A stretch of DNA of 64,000 nt from positions 1 to 64,000 of the forward strand of contig JAIWNI010000110.1 in NCBI GenBank assembly GCA_025331435.1, written 5' to 3'. The notes under the pieces are model-generated. The model worked only from the letters and a program-made list of their open reading frames with translations, ran no database searches and was not told the origin of the DNA. Positions within the stretch are counted from its first letter, which is position 1, and each line of letters begins with the position of its first letter. Source of the stretch: Choanephora cucurbitarum (taxonomy: Eukaryota; Mucoromycota; Mucoromycetes; Mucorales; Choanephoraceae). Below, piece by piece: positions 36,190-48,395 of this stretch. The translations under genes were made by a program, and so were the position numbers.

Positions 36190-38433
36190 ATGAGTCATCA
36201 CGTCAACTTTAGCACACATGGAAAAGAACTTGATGCAGCATATCAAGCTGTTATTAGTGAACAAGACGATACAAACTGGTTGATATATGCATATGATAAA
36301 GGCACTTATGACCTTCGTGTTCAAGCAACAGGCGGTAATGTATACTTTTTAGACGAGCGATAAAAGACATAAATAGTAAAGAGAGTATTCAGAATAAACA
36401 ACTAACCTCTTGTTACGCTGTTATTTTCTACTTGTAACAGACGGTGGTCTTGAAGAGCTTTCTGATGAGTTCTCGGACGGCAAGGTCCAGTTTGCGTACG
36501 CTAAAGTGATTGATCCTAATACTGAGCTTCCCAAATTTGTCTTTATTGGTTGGGTAAGTGATTTGTCATCTCGGTCTTTCTTTGCGTACTTTTGTTATAA
36601 CAAGGTACTGATGTCGTCATAGTGTGGCAGCGGTGTTCCTGAGCTTCGTAAAGCTTTTTTCAACTCACAATTAAGCGACGTATCCAAGTTTTTTAAGGTA
36701 ATGTTATAAGACAACTCAAATTTCTGTCTATCTGACACATCATTACAAAGAGTTTCCATGTTCAAATCAATGCTCGTGATGAGGTAAAACTATAAAACGG
36801 TTGGAAAACAGCAATTGAAAAAAGGATTTTTTTCTTATCATGATTCTATAGGCTGATGTCGAACCAGCATTGATTATGAAGCGCGTATCCGAATCTTCTG
36901 GTGCAAAATATAGTGTTCACAAGGAGGCTGCTAAACCTCAGCCTAGAGTGGCTCCTGTGGTAAATGAAAAAAAAATGGTTTTTTTCGAATTTCACCAAGT
37001 AGTAATCTTTTCTCCTTTAGGGCTCCGTCTATAAAAAGGAAGAAATCCCAGATATTGCAGCTATGCAACGCCAATCTATGACAAAGGAGAATGCACCAAC
37101 ACCTGTTGGTACTAATTATACACCTGTTCAAACCGCCCCAAAGAAGTTGGAACAGCGCTGGAACGCAGCTCAAAACCAAGATTCAGGTGCAAGTGCTGTG
37201 CGTGCTGAACGTGAAAGATATGAAAGAGAAGTAGTTGAGCGCGAAAAAGAGAAGGCAAGGCAATTCACTTCTCATCAAACAAGTGATGATACCTCATTAA
37301 GAGAAGAAGCTGAAGCTAGACGCAGACAGGAAGAAGAGGAGCAGAGACAGCAAAGAGAGGCCGAGCAAAGACGCATGCGTGAACAGCAAGAAGCTGCAGA
37401 ACGCCAACAAAGAGAGGAGGAAGAACGTCATCGTCGTCAACAAGAGATGGAGGAGGAAGAAGAAAGACAAAGAGCATTTGAGGATCAAGAAAGACAAAGA
37501 GCACTAGAAGAGCAAGAAAGACAACGCAAATACGAAGCTGAACAGGAAGAAATTGCTAGAAAGCAACAGGAGGAAAAGCAGAGACAACTTCAGGAACAAG
37601 AGCGCCAAGCTGAAGATAAGCGTCGTGCTCAAGAGGAGCATGAGCGTCAAGAAGCAGCTGCAGCTGCAGAACGTCAGCGCCAGCAAGAAGAAGAAGCAAA
37701 GGAGGCTCAACGACAAGAACAAGAGCGTCAAAAGCAAGCCGAAGCTTTGCACTCTCAATTAGATGAAGTAAGATTTTTTCTAGATTGAAACACCATAAAA
37801 TTAATTTCGATTTTTTTAGACCGCCGATCGTGCTGTTCATGCCGCTGGTGTTGCAAGTGCTTCCGCTGCTACTGCAGACAGTCATTCTCAAGGTGTCTCT
37901 GCTGTTGTAATGTTTGAATATGATGCTGGTCTGTTTTAATTTTGATTTGTATAATGCACATAGTAACTTATTTTTGTTGTTCAATTCATGAAATAATAGG
38001 TGAAGCAAACGAAATGCCACTTGTCGAGGGTGAGATAATTACACAAATCGATCAAGTGGATGAAGGCTGGTGGTTTGGTATCAGTGAAGATGGAAAGAAG
38101 CAAGGTTTGTTCCCTGCCAATTATGTTCAAGTTATTGAACAGCAAGAAGAAATTCCAGCCGAAACATCTGTTCCTCCTCCACCTTCTCCTCCACCTCAAC
38201 CACAACAACAACAGCCACAACCACAACAGCAGCAAGAGAAACCTCATAGCTCAGGCAATACGGCTACTGCACTCTATGACTATGAAGCCGAAGAAGACAA
38301 TGAAATCTCTTTTGCTGAAGGCGATGTAATAACTCAAATTGAATTTGTCAGTGAAGATTGGTGGCAAGGTCTTTCTGCCGATGGCAAACATGTCGGTTTA
38401 TTCCCTGCTAATTATGTTGAACTGAAAAAATAA
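36190..38433 (+). CDS. ABP1: Actin-binding protein Abp1 (drebrin-like)
   Basis: Eight exons: 36190-36334, 36441-36553, 36623-36697, 36751-36783, 36852-36959, 37021-37767, 37820-37928, 38000-38433, giving 587 residues. Abp1 binds actin filaments at cortical endocytic patches, stimulates Arp2/3 and recruits endocytic partners. An ADF-homology domain fills about 1-140 ([46 protein letters not shown]). A Glu/Gln/Arg-rich coiled coil covers about 215-410. Two SH3 domains follow at about 432-490 and 532-587, each with an acidic RT loop, a double Trp (GWWFG; DWWQG) and an LFPANYV end. A Pro/Gln linker (about 495-525) separates them. Yeast Abp1 has one SH3 and no long coiled coil. The 33-base fourth exon is real, since it supplies [11 protein letters not shown]. 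Confidence 0.93.
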
Positions 38434-38527
38434 TGTATTTATGATTAAAAATGAAATATAATCTGTATTGTATTTATATGTAAAAACAATAATCAGGTAT
38501 TCAATGACCAGATGGTAAAAAAGATGT

Positions 38528-41500
38528 TTAATGCACTTTTTCATGCTTTGCCTTTGCAATTGCTAATAACTCAGAAAACTCACCACTGCGTTGGCACATT
38601 TGGTGAAATATACTGTCTTCTTTTTTCATAAGCATATAAGGCGAGTCAAATTCTTTTACTTGGCCATGATCCAGTACAAGAATTCGATCATAGTCAGCTA
38701 CTGTACGAATACGATGCGCAATACAGAGTAAGGTGGAATTGTTGAATTCCTTTCGAATTGTCTCTTGGATCTGTTGGTCGGTATCAAAATCAACGGAAGA
38801 GGTTGCTTCATCCAAGACAATCAATGAGGTGCGTTTCACAAGAGCACGAGCTAAAGCGATTAGCTGGCGTTGACCTTGAGACCAGTTACTGCCATTCTCT
38901 GTGACAACAGAGTCCAAAGTAATCATGCTTGTATTAACAGAACTATTATCAGAATGCGATGTAGCAGACACATCTCGTATTGGTTCATCGATTAAGTGAG
39001 ATCGCTTTAGAGCTGCCCACAGAACAGCATCGTCGTATTGACCGAAAGGATCCAAGTTGCTACGTAATGTACCAGAGAACAACACAGGATCTTGAGGAAT
39101 GATAGTCAAGCGCGAACGAAGATCATCCAAACCAACGTGACAAATATCAACACCATCAATGCATATTTGTCCAGATGCAGGTTCCATAAACCGAAACAAG
39201 GACATAGCCAAAGTAGATTTGCCTGAGCCTGTTCTACCAACAATACCAATCTTTTCTCTAGGGCGAGTCTTGAATGATAAGCCGCGAAGAACAGCCGGGG
39301 TATCCGGAGCATATTGCATATAAAGATCATTGATTTTAACAACACCATTTTCAGGCCAAGATGAAGGAGGACATGTTTCAGGAATATGTGTAGGTGCCTC
39401 TTCCTCGATGTCAAGATATTCGCGCACGCGCTCAATTGCGTTCATATTCATTTCATTAACTGCATACATACGTACAACCCAAAGAATATGCCCAGTGAAT
39501 GTAAGTGCATAGCTAAGCGAAAGACCTGCCAGACCAGGATTAACCCAGTTGCGAGAGATGACTAGTACAACACCTGTACAGAAGCTAACAAGGGCGCCCA
39601 AAATATCAACACGGCAATGAAGCCAGCGATTTGTTGCCCACATCCAAAGGAAAGGTCTGTTATTAGAATCAATCTTGTTGTGATTTTCCTTGATAAACCG
39701 CTCTTGACAGCCAAATGCACGAATAGTAGCTACGCCAACAACAGTCTCATTAAATTGAACATAAATTGGACTACGTGAAACTGAATTAAGACGCTTCATG
39801 TCTCGAGATGTCTCTAAATAGTAAACACCAATGGATCGGAAGAGTAGTGCAATCAATATTCCAGGAACAATGAAGGCAGGAGTAATAGCAGAAACCAAAA
39901 TAACCACATAAGCAGTAGCAATTACAGAATAAAGCAAAGCGGATAGAGATGGTGCCACAGCTTGATCAATACATTCCAAGTCAGAAGAAAAACGATTGAT
40001 AATGCGTCCCATTGGAGTGGTATCAAAGAAACGAATTTTGGCGCGGAGGATGCGATCAAGTAATTGATTGTGGATAACTTTTGATGCTTTCAAGGAACCA
40101 TAATACAACAAAAGTGATCTTAGTGTAGTGAGTGCTAATGAAAGTGCACCAATTAGGAAATAGATGCCAAGATAATAGCCAATATCAACTGTATCTCTCT
40201 GTGTAACTTGTTTTATGAGCCTTGTGATGGGTGGAGGAGCAATAGCATCAATTCCAGAAAGCTGACTAGTTGCATCATTTGGCAAGGACATTTGGTGATA
40301 AATGCTGATGTTATCTTCAACAAGGTTACTTTCCGTAGTGTTATAAGCAGCAGACCAGATTTTGATCCAATAATCCTGGCCCAGCACAGATCCTTGAGCA
40401 AAGCAAAACAAAAGAATGACAGCAACCCAAAAGAGAACACCGCCTGTTGCTTGAATGTAAGTGTAATAAACTTCTTTAGTGACAGCACCTTCAGCACGTT
40501 TTTCTTCTTGGACAAGTCTTCCAGCACCATTGGTTTGCATTTTCGTGCTTGCGTTTTTCGGTGTTTCCGGAATAGAACCGTTTACAGCAGCTTCCTCTTC
40601 AGCTTCTGAATGTAACAACAAGCTCTCTTTTGATATGTCTTCACCAAGTGCACCAGTGTTAATGACATCTAAGGGTGCACCATCAGCAACAACAGATCCC
40701 GAGTCATTCAAAACGACTACATAGCTAGCACCTCCTATACAGAGTGCAACATGGTGAGTTACCAATATGGTAGTACGGTGTTTCATATAATCGCCCATGA
40801 GGCAGTGTTGGTACAAATGTTTGGCAGTATGGGCATCCACAGCACTAAGACAGTCATCCAAAATGACAATATCTGCTTGAGAATAAACAGCTCTTGCAAT
40901 AGCCACCCTATAAAAACGAAAAGCTTAAAAGAAACATGCAAATAAAAATCTTGTTCTAACTCATTACCTTTGTTTCTGACCACCACTTAGCGTGATACCC
41001 TTTTCACCTATCTCAGTAGAGTCGCCGAACTCCAAAATGTCTAGATCTCTTGTCAAAGCAGTCATATACAAAACTCTTTCATAACGATCTTTGTCAAAAG
41101 GGAGACCAAATAAAATGTTTTCTCTTATACTACAATTCTGTAGCCATGCAGTTTGTGCCACATAGGCAACGCCAGAAACTGCCCCTCCTATTGATGAACA
41201 GGATGAAGAAGCATCTTTCCTAGGTAGTATAGCAGCTCCAGAAAGACAGTATGTTTCGCCTAATAAGCTTGCAAGCATTGTTGTTTTCCCCGATCCTGTA
41301 GGTCCACAAATGATAGAGAGTTGATTGACAGGAAAAGAAAGATTCAAGCTTTTTAGATGTACAGGTGCAACAGAACCTTCCTTTGATGGATACCAGCTAA
41401 AGCTAGCATTATCGATAAAACCAATTCTAGTTTGGGAAGAGAGATTTTGCTTTGGTAACTGGACCTCCTCTTCCTGTAAAAACTTTTCAATTCGACCTAA

Positions 41501-43624
41501 AGAGACATTGGCCTGTAAAATGAAAGTAGTAATAAAAGGAAGTTCATCTAACGTGCTTTTGAAGTTGTTGAATAAAGCCAAAGCTGTAAAAGCAGTAGAG
41601 GCTGTCAGGGTATACTGATTAGTATAGGCATAGAAGACTGCTATCATGATCAAAACTGGAATAAAAAACCAAACGTTTCCTATCCACATAAACGAATATA
41701 AGCGTGAGCGAACCTTATCAAGTTCGTCATCTCGGGCTTTGATGACACGGTCGCGAAACTGCTTCTCCCAAGCAAAAAACTTGATGATGCGGATAGCAGA
41801 TAGCAATTCGGTCATAAGACGGATACGGCGATCTGTGCAAGCCATAGATGCATGCTGTAAACTTTGAAAGCGCTTGCTCAAGTAATAAGTCAACGGCTGA
41901 GAAACACAGATCACAAATACGCCCCATAACGAAGCATGACCCAACAAAGCGTATAGACTCCAAACACATACAATGACTTGAATAGGGAAGCAGTAAAAAA
42001 AGAAAATGTATGCCATGACTTCTCCCATCTTTTGAGAATCCACAGAAAGCAAGTTGTTGATGTTGGCTTTCACTTTTGCAGCTGATTCGCTAGCAGCAAG
42101 ATCAACAGATGATTTGGTTGCTGAGCCTCCACTCTCATCTCTACGCTTAAGCGACTTGTTGTATACTTCGCCAATAATAATCGACTGAACACGGATACCT
42201 AGAGTGCGGCCAATGTAGAGTGCCTGCTGATAACTAAGTGACTGTATACTTGATGTCAAGAAAAGGCCAAGCACGTAGAAGAATGCAGTAGATGCGGGTA
42301 CATGAAAGTCTTGATCATGACAGTGCTCAATATACTTTATAATCTTATTGAGAAAATAAGGAGGACCAAACATGAGAACAGACCAAACAAAGCAATAACA
42401 GAATTGGATAAATAAAGGTAGCTTAAAGGCAGAAAGAATACTCAATGCAATAGTTGCTTTTCTATGCCTACGGAACTTGTGAAGAACATTTCGTGTTCGA
42501 TTTTCAGGAATAAGTTCGATTAAATCTTCATCATTCAGTGTCCGAGAACTGCCCTTCTTCATCATTCCATTAATCCAAGAAAACATGAACTTGGAATAAA
42601 TAGATGCCCATTTCTCAGATGACATCTCACGCCCCTAACCACTGAGTCAGTCTTCTGTTGCCTTATGGTTTTGAGACATCAGCTCACTTACTGTATCTGC
42701 CACAATGGTTTTCAGTGGGGCATATCGAGTTTCATTCACAACAATTATCAGAAGAAGAAATGTAATACCACTGTCAATTATATCAAGTTGATATCTTTGA
42801 CTGATGATAGAAAAATCAAAGACTGAATAGTATGCATAGCAGTTGATAAGCGAGATGAAGAAATGAATCAGATAAAATATGTTTAGATGTCTGCAGACGA
42901 CATCAGCTAAACTTTTGCTTGAAGCTGGAAAAGACAAAGCAATGTTCATCAAAGCAGCTAGCGTACAAAAGACCTATCCAACACATAAGAAACAATGTCT
43001 ACTCCAATTCATTCCATTTTTTTAGCATACCCAAAAGGCTATACGACCATAATACATCTGCATCAAACTATTGTAATCGCCTTCAATTAGTGTATCAATA
43101 CCAGATGGATCCTGTGCTAGTGAATATGTCACATAAATTGTAATCGCCAATTGAAATCCTGATAAAAGAAGTCGTGCCCAGCTGTACAATGACCAAGGCT
43201 GAGATACTCGTGTACAGCTCTCTTGCAGTTCAAGAGAGCTCGATCCAAAGTGACTCTCGGCTGAGCTGGTAGCTCCATAATTGCTCGTCTTTTGGAAATT
43301 CGCTTGATTAAGTGGCTTGTAAAGATACCTTCTTTTTTTGTTCCGTAAATGGGTGATTCCATTGTAAAGCAAAATTGAAAAGGAGCACAAGAGAATGAAC
43401 AGTACACACAAAAGATTGATAATTCTATAACCGAATCGATATAAAATAAGTAGTTGGTAAGGGTTTTGTTCTCTTGGTCTTCAAGTACCTTTCTCTAGCG
43501 CAAGGTCCCAGCTGCTGATCTTGAATAAGATCCTGTCAAGACAAAGAAGAATGTCAACATTCTCATGAGCCAAACTAATGTCCACTAGCAAACAAGAGCT
43601 TACCCAAAGGCCACAACCTTCCAT
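38528..43624 (-). CDS. ABCC/MRP-type ABC transporter, full length
   Basis: Six exons: 43604-43624 (21 bases), 43489-43532, 43031-43424, 42692-42973, 40968-42634, 38528-40907, giving 1,595 residues. Multidrug-resistance-protein-type pumps export glutathione conjugates or other organic anions, often into the vacuole in fungi. The N-terminal region (about 20-245) has five hydrophobic segments, matching the extra TMD0 of long ABCC proteins. Two TMD-NBD halves follow. NBD1 has GPTGSGKTT (about 691-699), LSGGQKQR (about 796-803) and ILDDCLSAVD. NBD2 has GRTGSGKST (about 1360-1368), a WSQGQRQ signature and IVLDEATSSVD. Both sites look catalytically competent. It is closest in style to fungal Ybt1/Ycf1-type transporters; the substrate cannot be told. 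It converges with ABP1, with 94 bases between stops. Confidence 0.92.
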
Positions 43625-44455
43625 TCTTCGTAACTTTACTCGAGCGTAAAGAGTCCAACCAAACGAAATAAATTTCAAAAGAAAATAAAATTCGTAATAC
43701 TGAACTAGTCAATTTTAAGTATTCTGTTAAACTTGCTCTGATGTCCAAATTTAGCAAAATAATACCAAAAGTAGCTAAAATAATTCAGGTCAAAGTTTCG
43801 CTGCTTAAAGCATTGAGTCTCATCTTGTTGGCTGCTGTTATGGTCTCATAAAATGGGCATTATTGCTACTTCCCATAAAAAAAAAAGGAATACATGTGTA
43901 AATTAAAAATGTTTAGAGAATGTTGCAATACTGTTTTAATTTGAAAACTAAACGGCAGACACCGTAAGTGACAAAAGCGACAAGTTGAAAGGTTGAGCCT
44001 CACATAATACATTCTTCAGATGGTGTTAGGGTGGAGAGGCTGCATATAGTACAAAAGTAAACTTTCAACAATTGGCACAAGGTGTTGAAAAACTAAAAAG
44101 ATCAAAAAGTCTGAAGCTAATACTTCAATATGTATGGTGACTAGTTCAATCAGGAAGTCAAGATTAATAATAGTCCAGAGCCAGTTTGGGAAGTGTCAAT
44201 TAAAATGTTTTAAACTAAAAGGTTGATCCGTCAAACCCAGAGCTTTTGATTTTAGCTACTTCAACAATGAATTTAAAGAAGAGAAAGTTATTCATAAGTT
44301 CCGTATAATTTGCAAGTTTATTTATTGCAGAAACCAAACACATATAATTACTACGTATAGCCTAATGAGTTGTATATAACAAAAGAAAAAATAATATAAA
44401 CTGATGATGGTGAGGGCGATCATAGTAATAATGATTGCGCTAATAATACTGATGA
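43625..44455. other. Upstream region of the ABC transporter gene
   Basis: AT-rich sequence with no open frame of coding character. The short frame at 43575-43757 is an extension of transporter exon 1 into its upstream region. No regulatory element was identified. Confidence 0.55.
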
Positions 44456-44459
44456 TTAT

Positions 44460-45430
44460 AGATGACTCGCGCTTGAGAAATAGCCAGTAACAGACTCAGA
44501 TGACAACACCTTCAAATTGCAAAACTCCTCCATGATTGCTGTATCTAGCTTTTGTTGCTCTAACAGTTCAAGGTACAGTCATTCCCCGATGTAGGGAACG
44601 AAGTTTAGGGAACGACCTTGATTTAGCGAACGGTGTTGAGGAAACCGAGACCGCTCCCTAAATCGGGGGATAACTGTATATTGTTGCCATCATTTCAAAC
44701 AAAGATCCCCACTGACCCCGCGGTTCCCAACATGTCGACGTGCGACTCGATCCGACTTCGACAACATTCCACTTGCCAGTCTTTGACAGTGTTACCTTTA
44801 TAAGCATCAAGGTCTTTTTGATCACTTGCATACCAAATGTGGATTTTTTGGTCCTGGAATTGGTACTAGCTTTCTTGATTTGCTTGATAATTTATAATAG
44901 TGCGCCGCTGCATCTTGCTGATAACTTCAGGGTATCGTCCAACGAATGGTTGACATTTTCCTTTTCAGATCCATTACTTGATTCGATGAAGAATTCCTCA
45001 CCGTCTGTCAAAGTGTTCTTTCCTAAAGCATCTGCATGATTTCTGTCTGAATAGCTCGTAACATAATCGTTGTTTTCCAATGTAGCAATTCCATATGTTT
45101 CCAAACTCTTTCCACGCCAAAAGGATTTAATAGGGTTTGTTTCCTGGCTGAAATATTTGAACACTGGTATGATATATTTAACAAATGAAGTATGTTCGTG
45201 GTTGTTATTGTTGCGTGTAAACTATTTGCATTTGAATGGAAGTTTGTGAGCATATAACAAACGATATTCATGAATGTGCGAGTAGTTCCGATAGCTTCCT
45301 GTTTTTTCTTCGTACTTCCAAAGTGTTTCAGGAAAGTCCTCTTTATCAGCTTTTAGTATACCGTTTAGGAAATTGGAAACATCAGGAAAAGAATTGAGCG
45401 ACGCTAGGCTCTTTTGATTATCCAAGCAGC
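44460..45430 (-). pseudogene. Disrupted gene of unknown family with MITE insertion
   Basis: The minus strand reads as a coherent protein from about 45,425 (SLASLNSFPDVSNFLNGIL, DKEDFPETLWKYEEKTGSY), through a TAG stop near 45,222, then HEHTSFVKYIIPVFKYFSQE, DALGKNTLTDGEEFFIESS, ENVNHSLDDTLKLSARCS, and a TAA stop near 44,893. Coding-like reading continues (TKKSTFGMQVIKKTLMLIKV, KTGKWNVVEV) up to a TA-flanked MITE at 44,676. Beyond the MITE it resumes with LELLEQQKLDTAIMEEF and FCNLKVLSSESVTGYFS. Two stops, an apparent frameshift and the insertion show it is dead. It resembles repeated hypothetical genes of Mucorales that I remember only vaguely, so no function is given. Confidence 0.6.
44576..44676. 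mobile_element. Tc1/mariner-type MITE (family 1, copy B)
   Basis: A 101-base element flanked by TA (44574-44575 and 44677-44678). The ends are CAGTCATTCCCCGATGTAGG and the complement of CAGTTATCCCCCGATTTAGG. It is shorter than copy A at 12973-13158 and shares its ends and GTTCCCT motifs, so the two are deletion variants of one family. It interrupts the minus-strand pseudogene described above. Confidence 0.88.
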
Positions 45431-47256
45431 GTTTATACTTTTCTACAATCCCTCATTGACATCTCTCTCGCAACCCATCAGAAATTTTACTGCGATATCA
45501 CACTAATCCCTCATCTACTCTCCATCAACATAGTAAATCTTTAACTTTGTTTGGAGATGATAAGTATGCAGCTATGTTGAAGATAACGAATTTTTTCTTA
45601 TTTTTGTTTAGCATGCAGCTCCATAAAGCAATACAAAACAGAGTGTTTGGTATTAACTTTGTCGAGTTTCTTCTACGATACCTTCTTCAAGGGCGACGAA
45701 CAGTGAGCTGTGGATTCGGGCAAACCTTGTATTCTTGGAGCTTCCGACAATTGGCAACTCTATTGTGTTTGAGATAAATGATCCGCTGACGTAGTTTCTG
45801 GTGATTGGCGACTTGTTATGTCTGATGCATTGCTATATTCTTGTGCGAATTCGTTTAGGCTCTTGTTTGTGAGTCGAACCCAAGAAAAAATGCGATCTTT
45901 CTTTGTTGTACAGTACTACCCCGCAAAAACGGAGTTGGATGTTGTTCCTAATCCAACCTTTGTTGTCTCCATTTCGACTTCCAATGTGGTACATGCTCTC
46001 TGAGCCGGGCTTTAACTTCCTTACAATGCAATAACAAAGAATAAAAGATCCCCCGTTCTCATATCTTTCGTATTAAGCACTTTGGATACAACTCGTTTTT
46101 TTAGAGAAGGGTATAATGTTGAAATCATATCAGGCAAGAAGGTCAGCCAAAAAACCGAGACCGAAAAGAAGGGTGAGTAATTACCACATTTTGATTCTTT
46201 GTCTCCTCAACTTTGGTATTCTGCAGGGTCACTATCATCGAGTGTGAAGTTTTGTCTGTGAATTTCATCCTGTGCGCCGTAGTGTAATCTTACAATGGGT
46301 TCCCATTGTCTCAAAAAGCAAGAACGTTACATCGTAACGAATCGCAGTGGTGCAGTGATTACAATGAGTTCGTTTATCGCTTTGGCAGTAATAGGTTTTA
46401 TGTCCTGCTTTGAAAAGGACAGAGCTAGCTTCATAATGTTTATGTATGTAGTATTAGCGCGTCTCTTGTTCAGGTCAAAAGCATTCACAAAATTGAAGTA
46501 ATCGTATGGTGGGTCCAATTGAGTGTCGTAGAAAAAAGCGATTCTGAGCACAAGCAAACACTTGAGGTCGATTATAACCTTTCCCAAATGCTCAATCCAA
46601 ATAAGCGAAGGTTCAAGCCTCAAGCCTCAAGCAAAAGAAGAGAGAATTTCAGACTAAATCCAATACGCTTTAGGCAAGCACTATCAGTAAAAGACAAAGC
46701 TCCGTTCCAGCAGCAAGACGCTGTCAATCAGAGCAGTACTGTTAATTGGCACCCTCTTTATTCAATTCAGGATACACCTTTTTAGTTTAGAAGAGAAAAG
46801 TATTGTTGAATATTACGAGCTCTTTGTCTTAGACTTATAAATCAAAAAACAATCCACGTCACTGCCTTCCAAAAGAATATTCTTTCAATCTATTGTCTTA
46901 AAGTCACATGACTTACTACATCCTTAAAGGAATAACAAAAGAACTAGGAAGCTGTTGAAAGCGAGCAGGAGTATGTGGATAAAGTGTTTGAAAGATTTTG
47001 AAGCATTATAATAGAAAAGAAGCTATGGAGAGCAATGTTTTCAAAAAACAAATCTGGTCAGACCTCTGCAAAATCACATTCTGCGGTAATTTGATTCTGT
47101 AAATACTTGCTAATGTCCCCAAGCTGTGATGATCATAGCAACTGGAAAAATAAACTTCTGTAGACTGACTTATTACTGAAAGTATTCACACTTGAAAAAA
47201 GGCCTCAATGTCAGTAAAGGCGGTCTAAAAAACTAATTTGGGATGTGAGTAAGATA
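45431..47256. other. Gap with unassigned coding-like scraps
   Basis: The plus strand between 45,540 and 46,790 has scattered coding-like stretches in different frames, for example PAKTELDVVPNPTFVVSIST (near 45,940), SAKKPRPKRR followed by a GTGAGT donor (near 46,170), ESQWCSDYNEFVYRFGSNRF (near 46,340) and a terminal EVDYNLSQMLNPNKRRFKP frame ending at 46,785. They may be fragments of one decayed mobile-element gene, but no diagnostic motif was found. 46,790-47,256 shows nothing. Confidence 0.4.
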
Positions 47257-47355
47257 TACTTTTTGCCAAAATGTTGTCACACTAAAAATATAAACGTTGT
47301 CGCATTCTATAATGTAAATATACAAGCTTATACGACAACATTTTGGCAAAAGGTG
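47257..47355. mobile_element. Small TA-flanked MITE (family 2)
   Basis: A 99-base element between TA at 47255-47256 and TA at 47356-47357. Its terminal inverted repeats of about 22 bases share TTTTGCCAAAATGTTGTC. A near-palindromic AATATAAACGTTGTCG lies inside. No coding capacity. The TA target duplication again suggests a Tc1/mariner-class source, but the ends differ from family 1. Confidence 0.8.
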
Positions 47356-47357
47356 TA

Positions 47358-48395
47358 GTTCGGATTTGAGCACAAGTAAAGGAAACGTTGAATAATATGC
47401 TAGCATAACGTCTTAACAATCAACAACTTTAAAGCGAAACACAAGATGGGGTCCAAGAAAGAAGGATAAAAGAATGCCGTCGCATATAGGCGTTTTTTAT
47501 TTAGAGATGTTATTAGGCAGATATAAAGCATGAGAGTTTTGAAGGCTTAACTTAGGTTTGATGAAGATTCAGGTACAGTTGACCAATCAACCTGTATAAG
47601 TACTGTTGTATGGGTGGGTGTTTTATCAGAAGCAATAATAACAAAAAAAGCAGCAAAGTACAACTAATGCTCTGCTAAGTTAATTAAATAAAAACTAAGC
47701 GATCTTTCTTTAGCTAAACAAAATATGTTTTTATTTATATTTCTTGATTCGGTGAGGAAGAAAGACCTGGTATATGAAGCACAATGTCTGATCTTCAGTC
47801 ACATCTTGTATTATCTATATCTAAGCAGTTATCTTTAGCAGGCCAACTTTATGACTCTTGCATTACTATACAAACAAAACAATTTCATTATTCCTTTTAG
47901 TTCAGAGAGAACCTTAGGTAACATCACTTCTAGATAAAACACATGGCATCTTAAATTCAGGAGTAATACTAAATCCCCTGATAAATAAGCAGTGAAGACT
48001 TGACTGATCCATCAGACATTCAAATGTATTACTCTATGAGATGATTAAGCTAAATTCAACAAGAGTCGATATTACTCTCCAATGTAAGGCTCAAGAAAAA
48101 TTATCCAACCGTTATATGATTATCCTATCAAAAATATTCGTAGTATGTTCGCTTATCAAACAAATGCAAACAATAAAAGGCTATCATTTCTCTTCAAAGT
48201 CTCACTTTACTACGGTTACAATAACATAGCTGTGCACTTCTAAGTTTAAATAAGTGTATTCAATAGAAAAATTGAAGCAAGCTAGTGCTGTTTGTTTATG
48301 TAAATTTAAAAGCATTATACACTATTGTGAGGTATAGAATGAGGATTGAGGGATTATTATATAGGGTAGTACAAATGAGCATTTGCGGTAGGTAT
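47358..48395. other. Gap, nothing recognised
   Basis: AT-rich sequence downstream of the MFS permease gene. No open frame has recognisable content and no RNA gene was seen. Confidence 0.55.

Noticed and set aside
37297..38020. Minus-strand frames opposite ABP1
   Set aside because: They mirror the Glu/Gln/Arg-rich coiled coil and give Leu/Phe/Ser-rich translations; ABP1 explains the region fully.
46519..46785. 88-residue plus-strand frame
   Set aside because: It reads moderately like protein but lacks a start context, splice partner or family; kept only as a scrap in the gap description.
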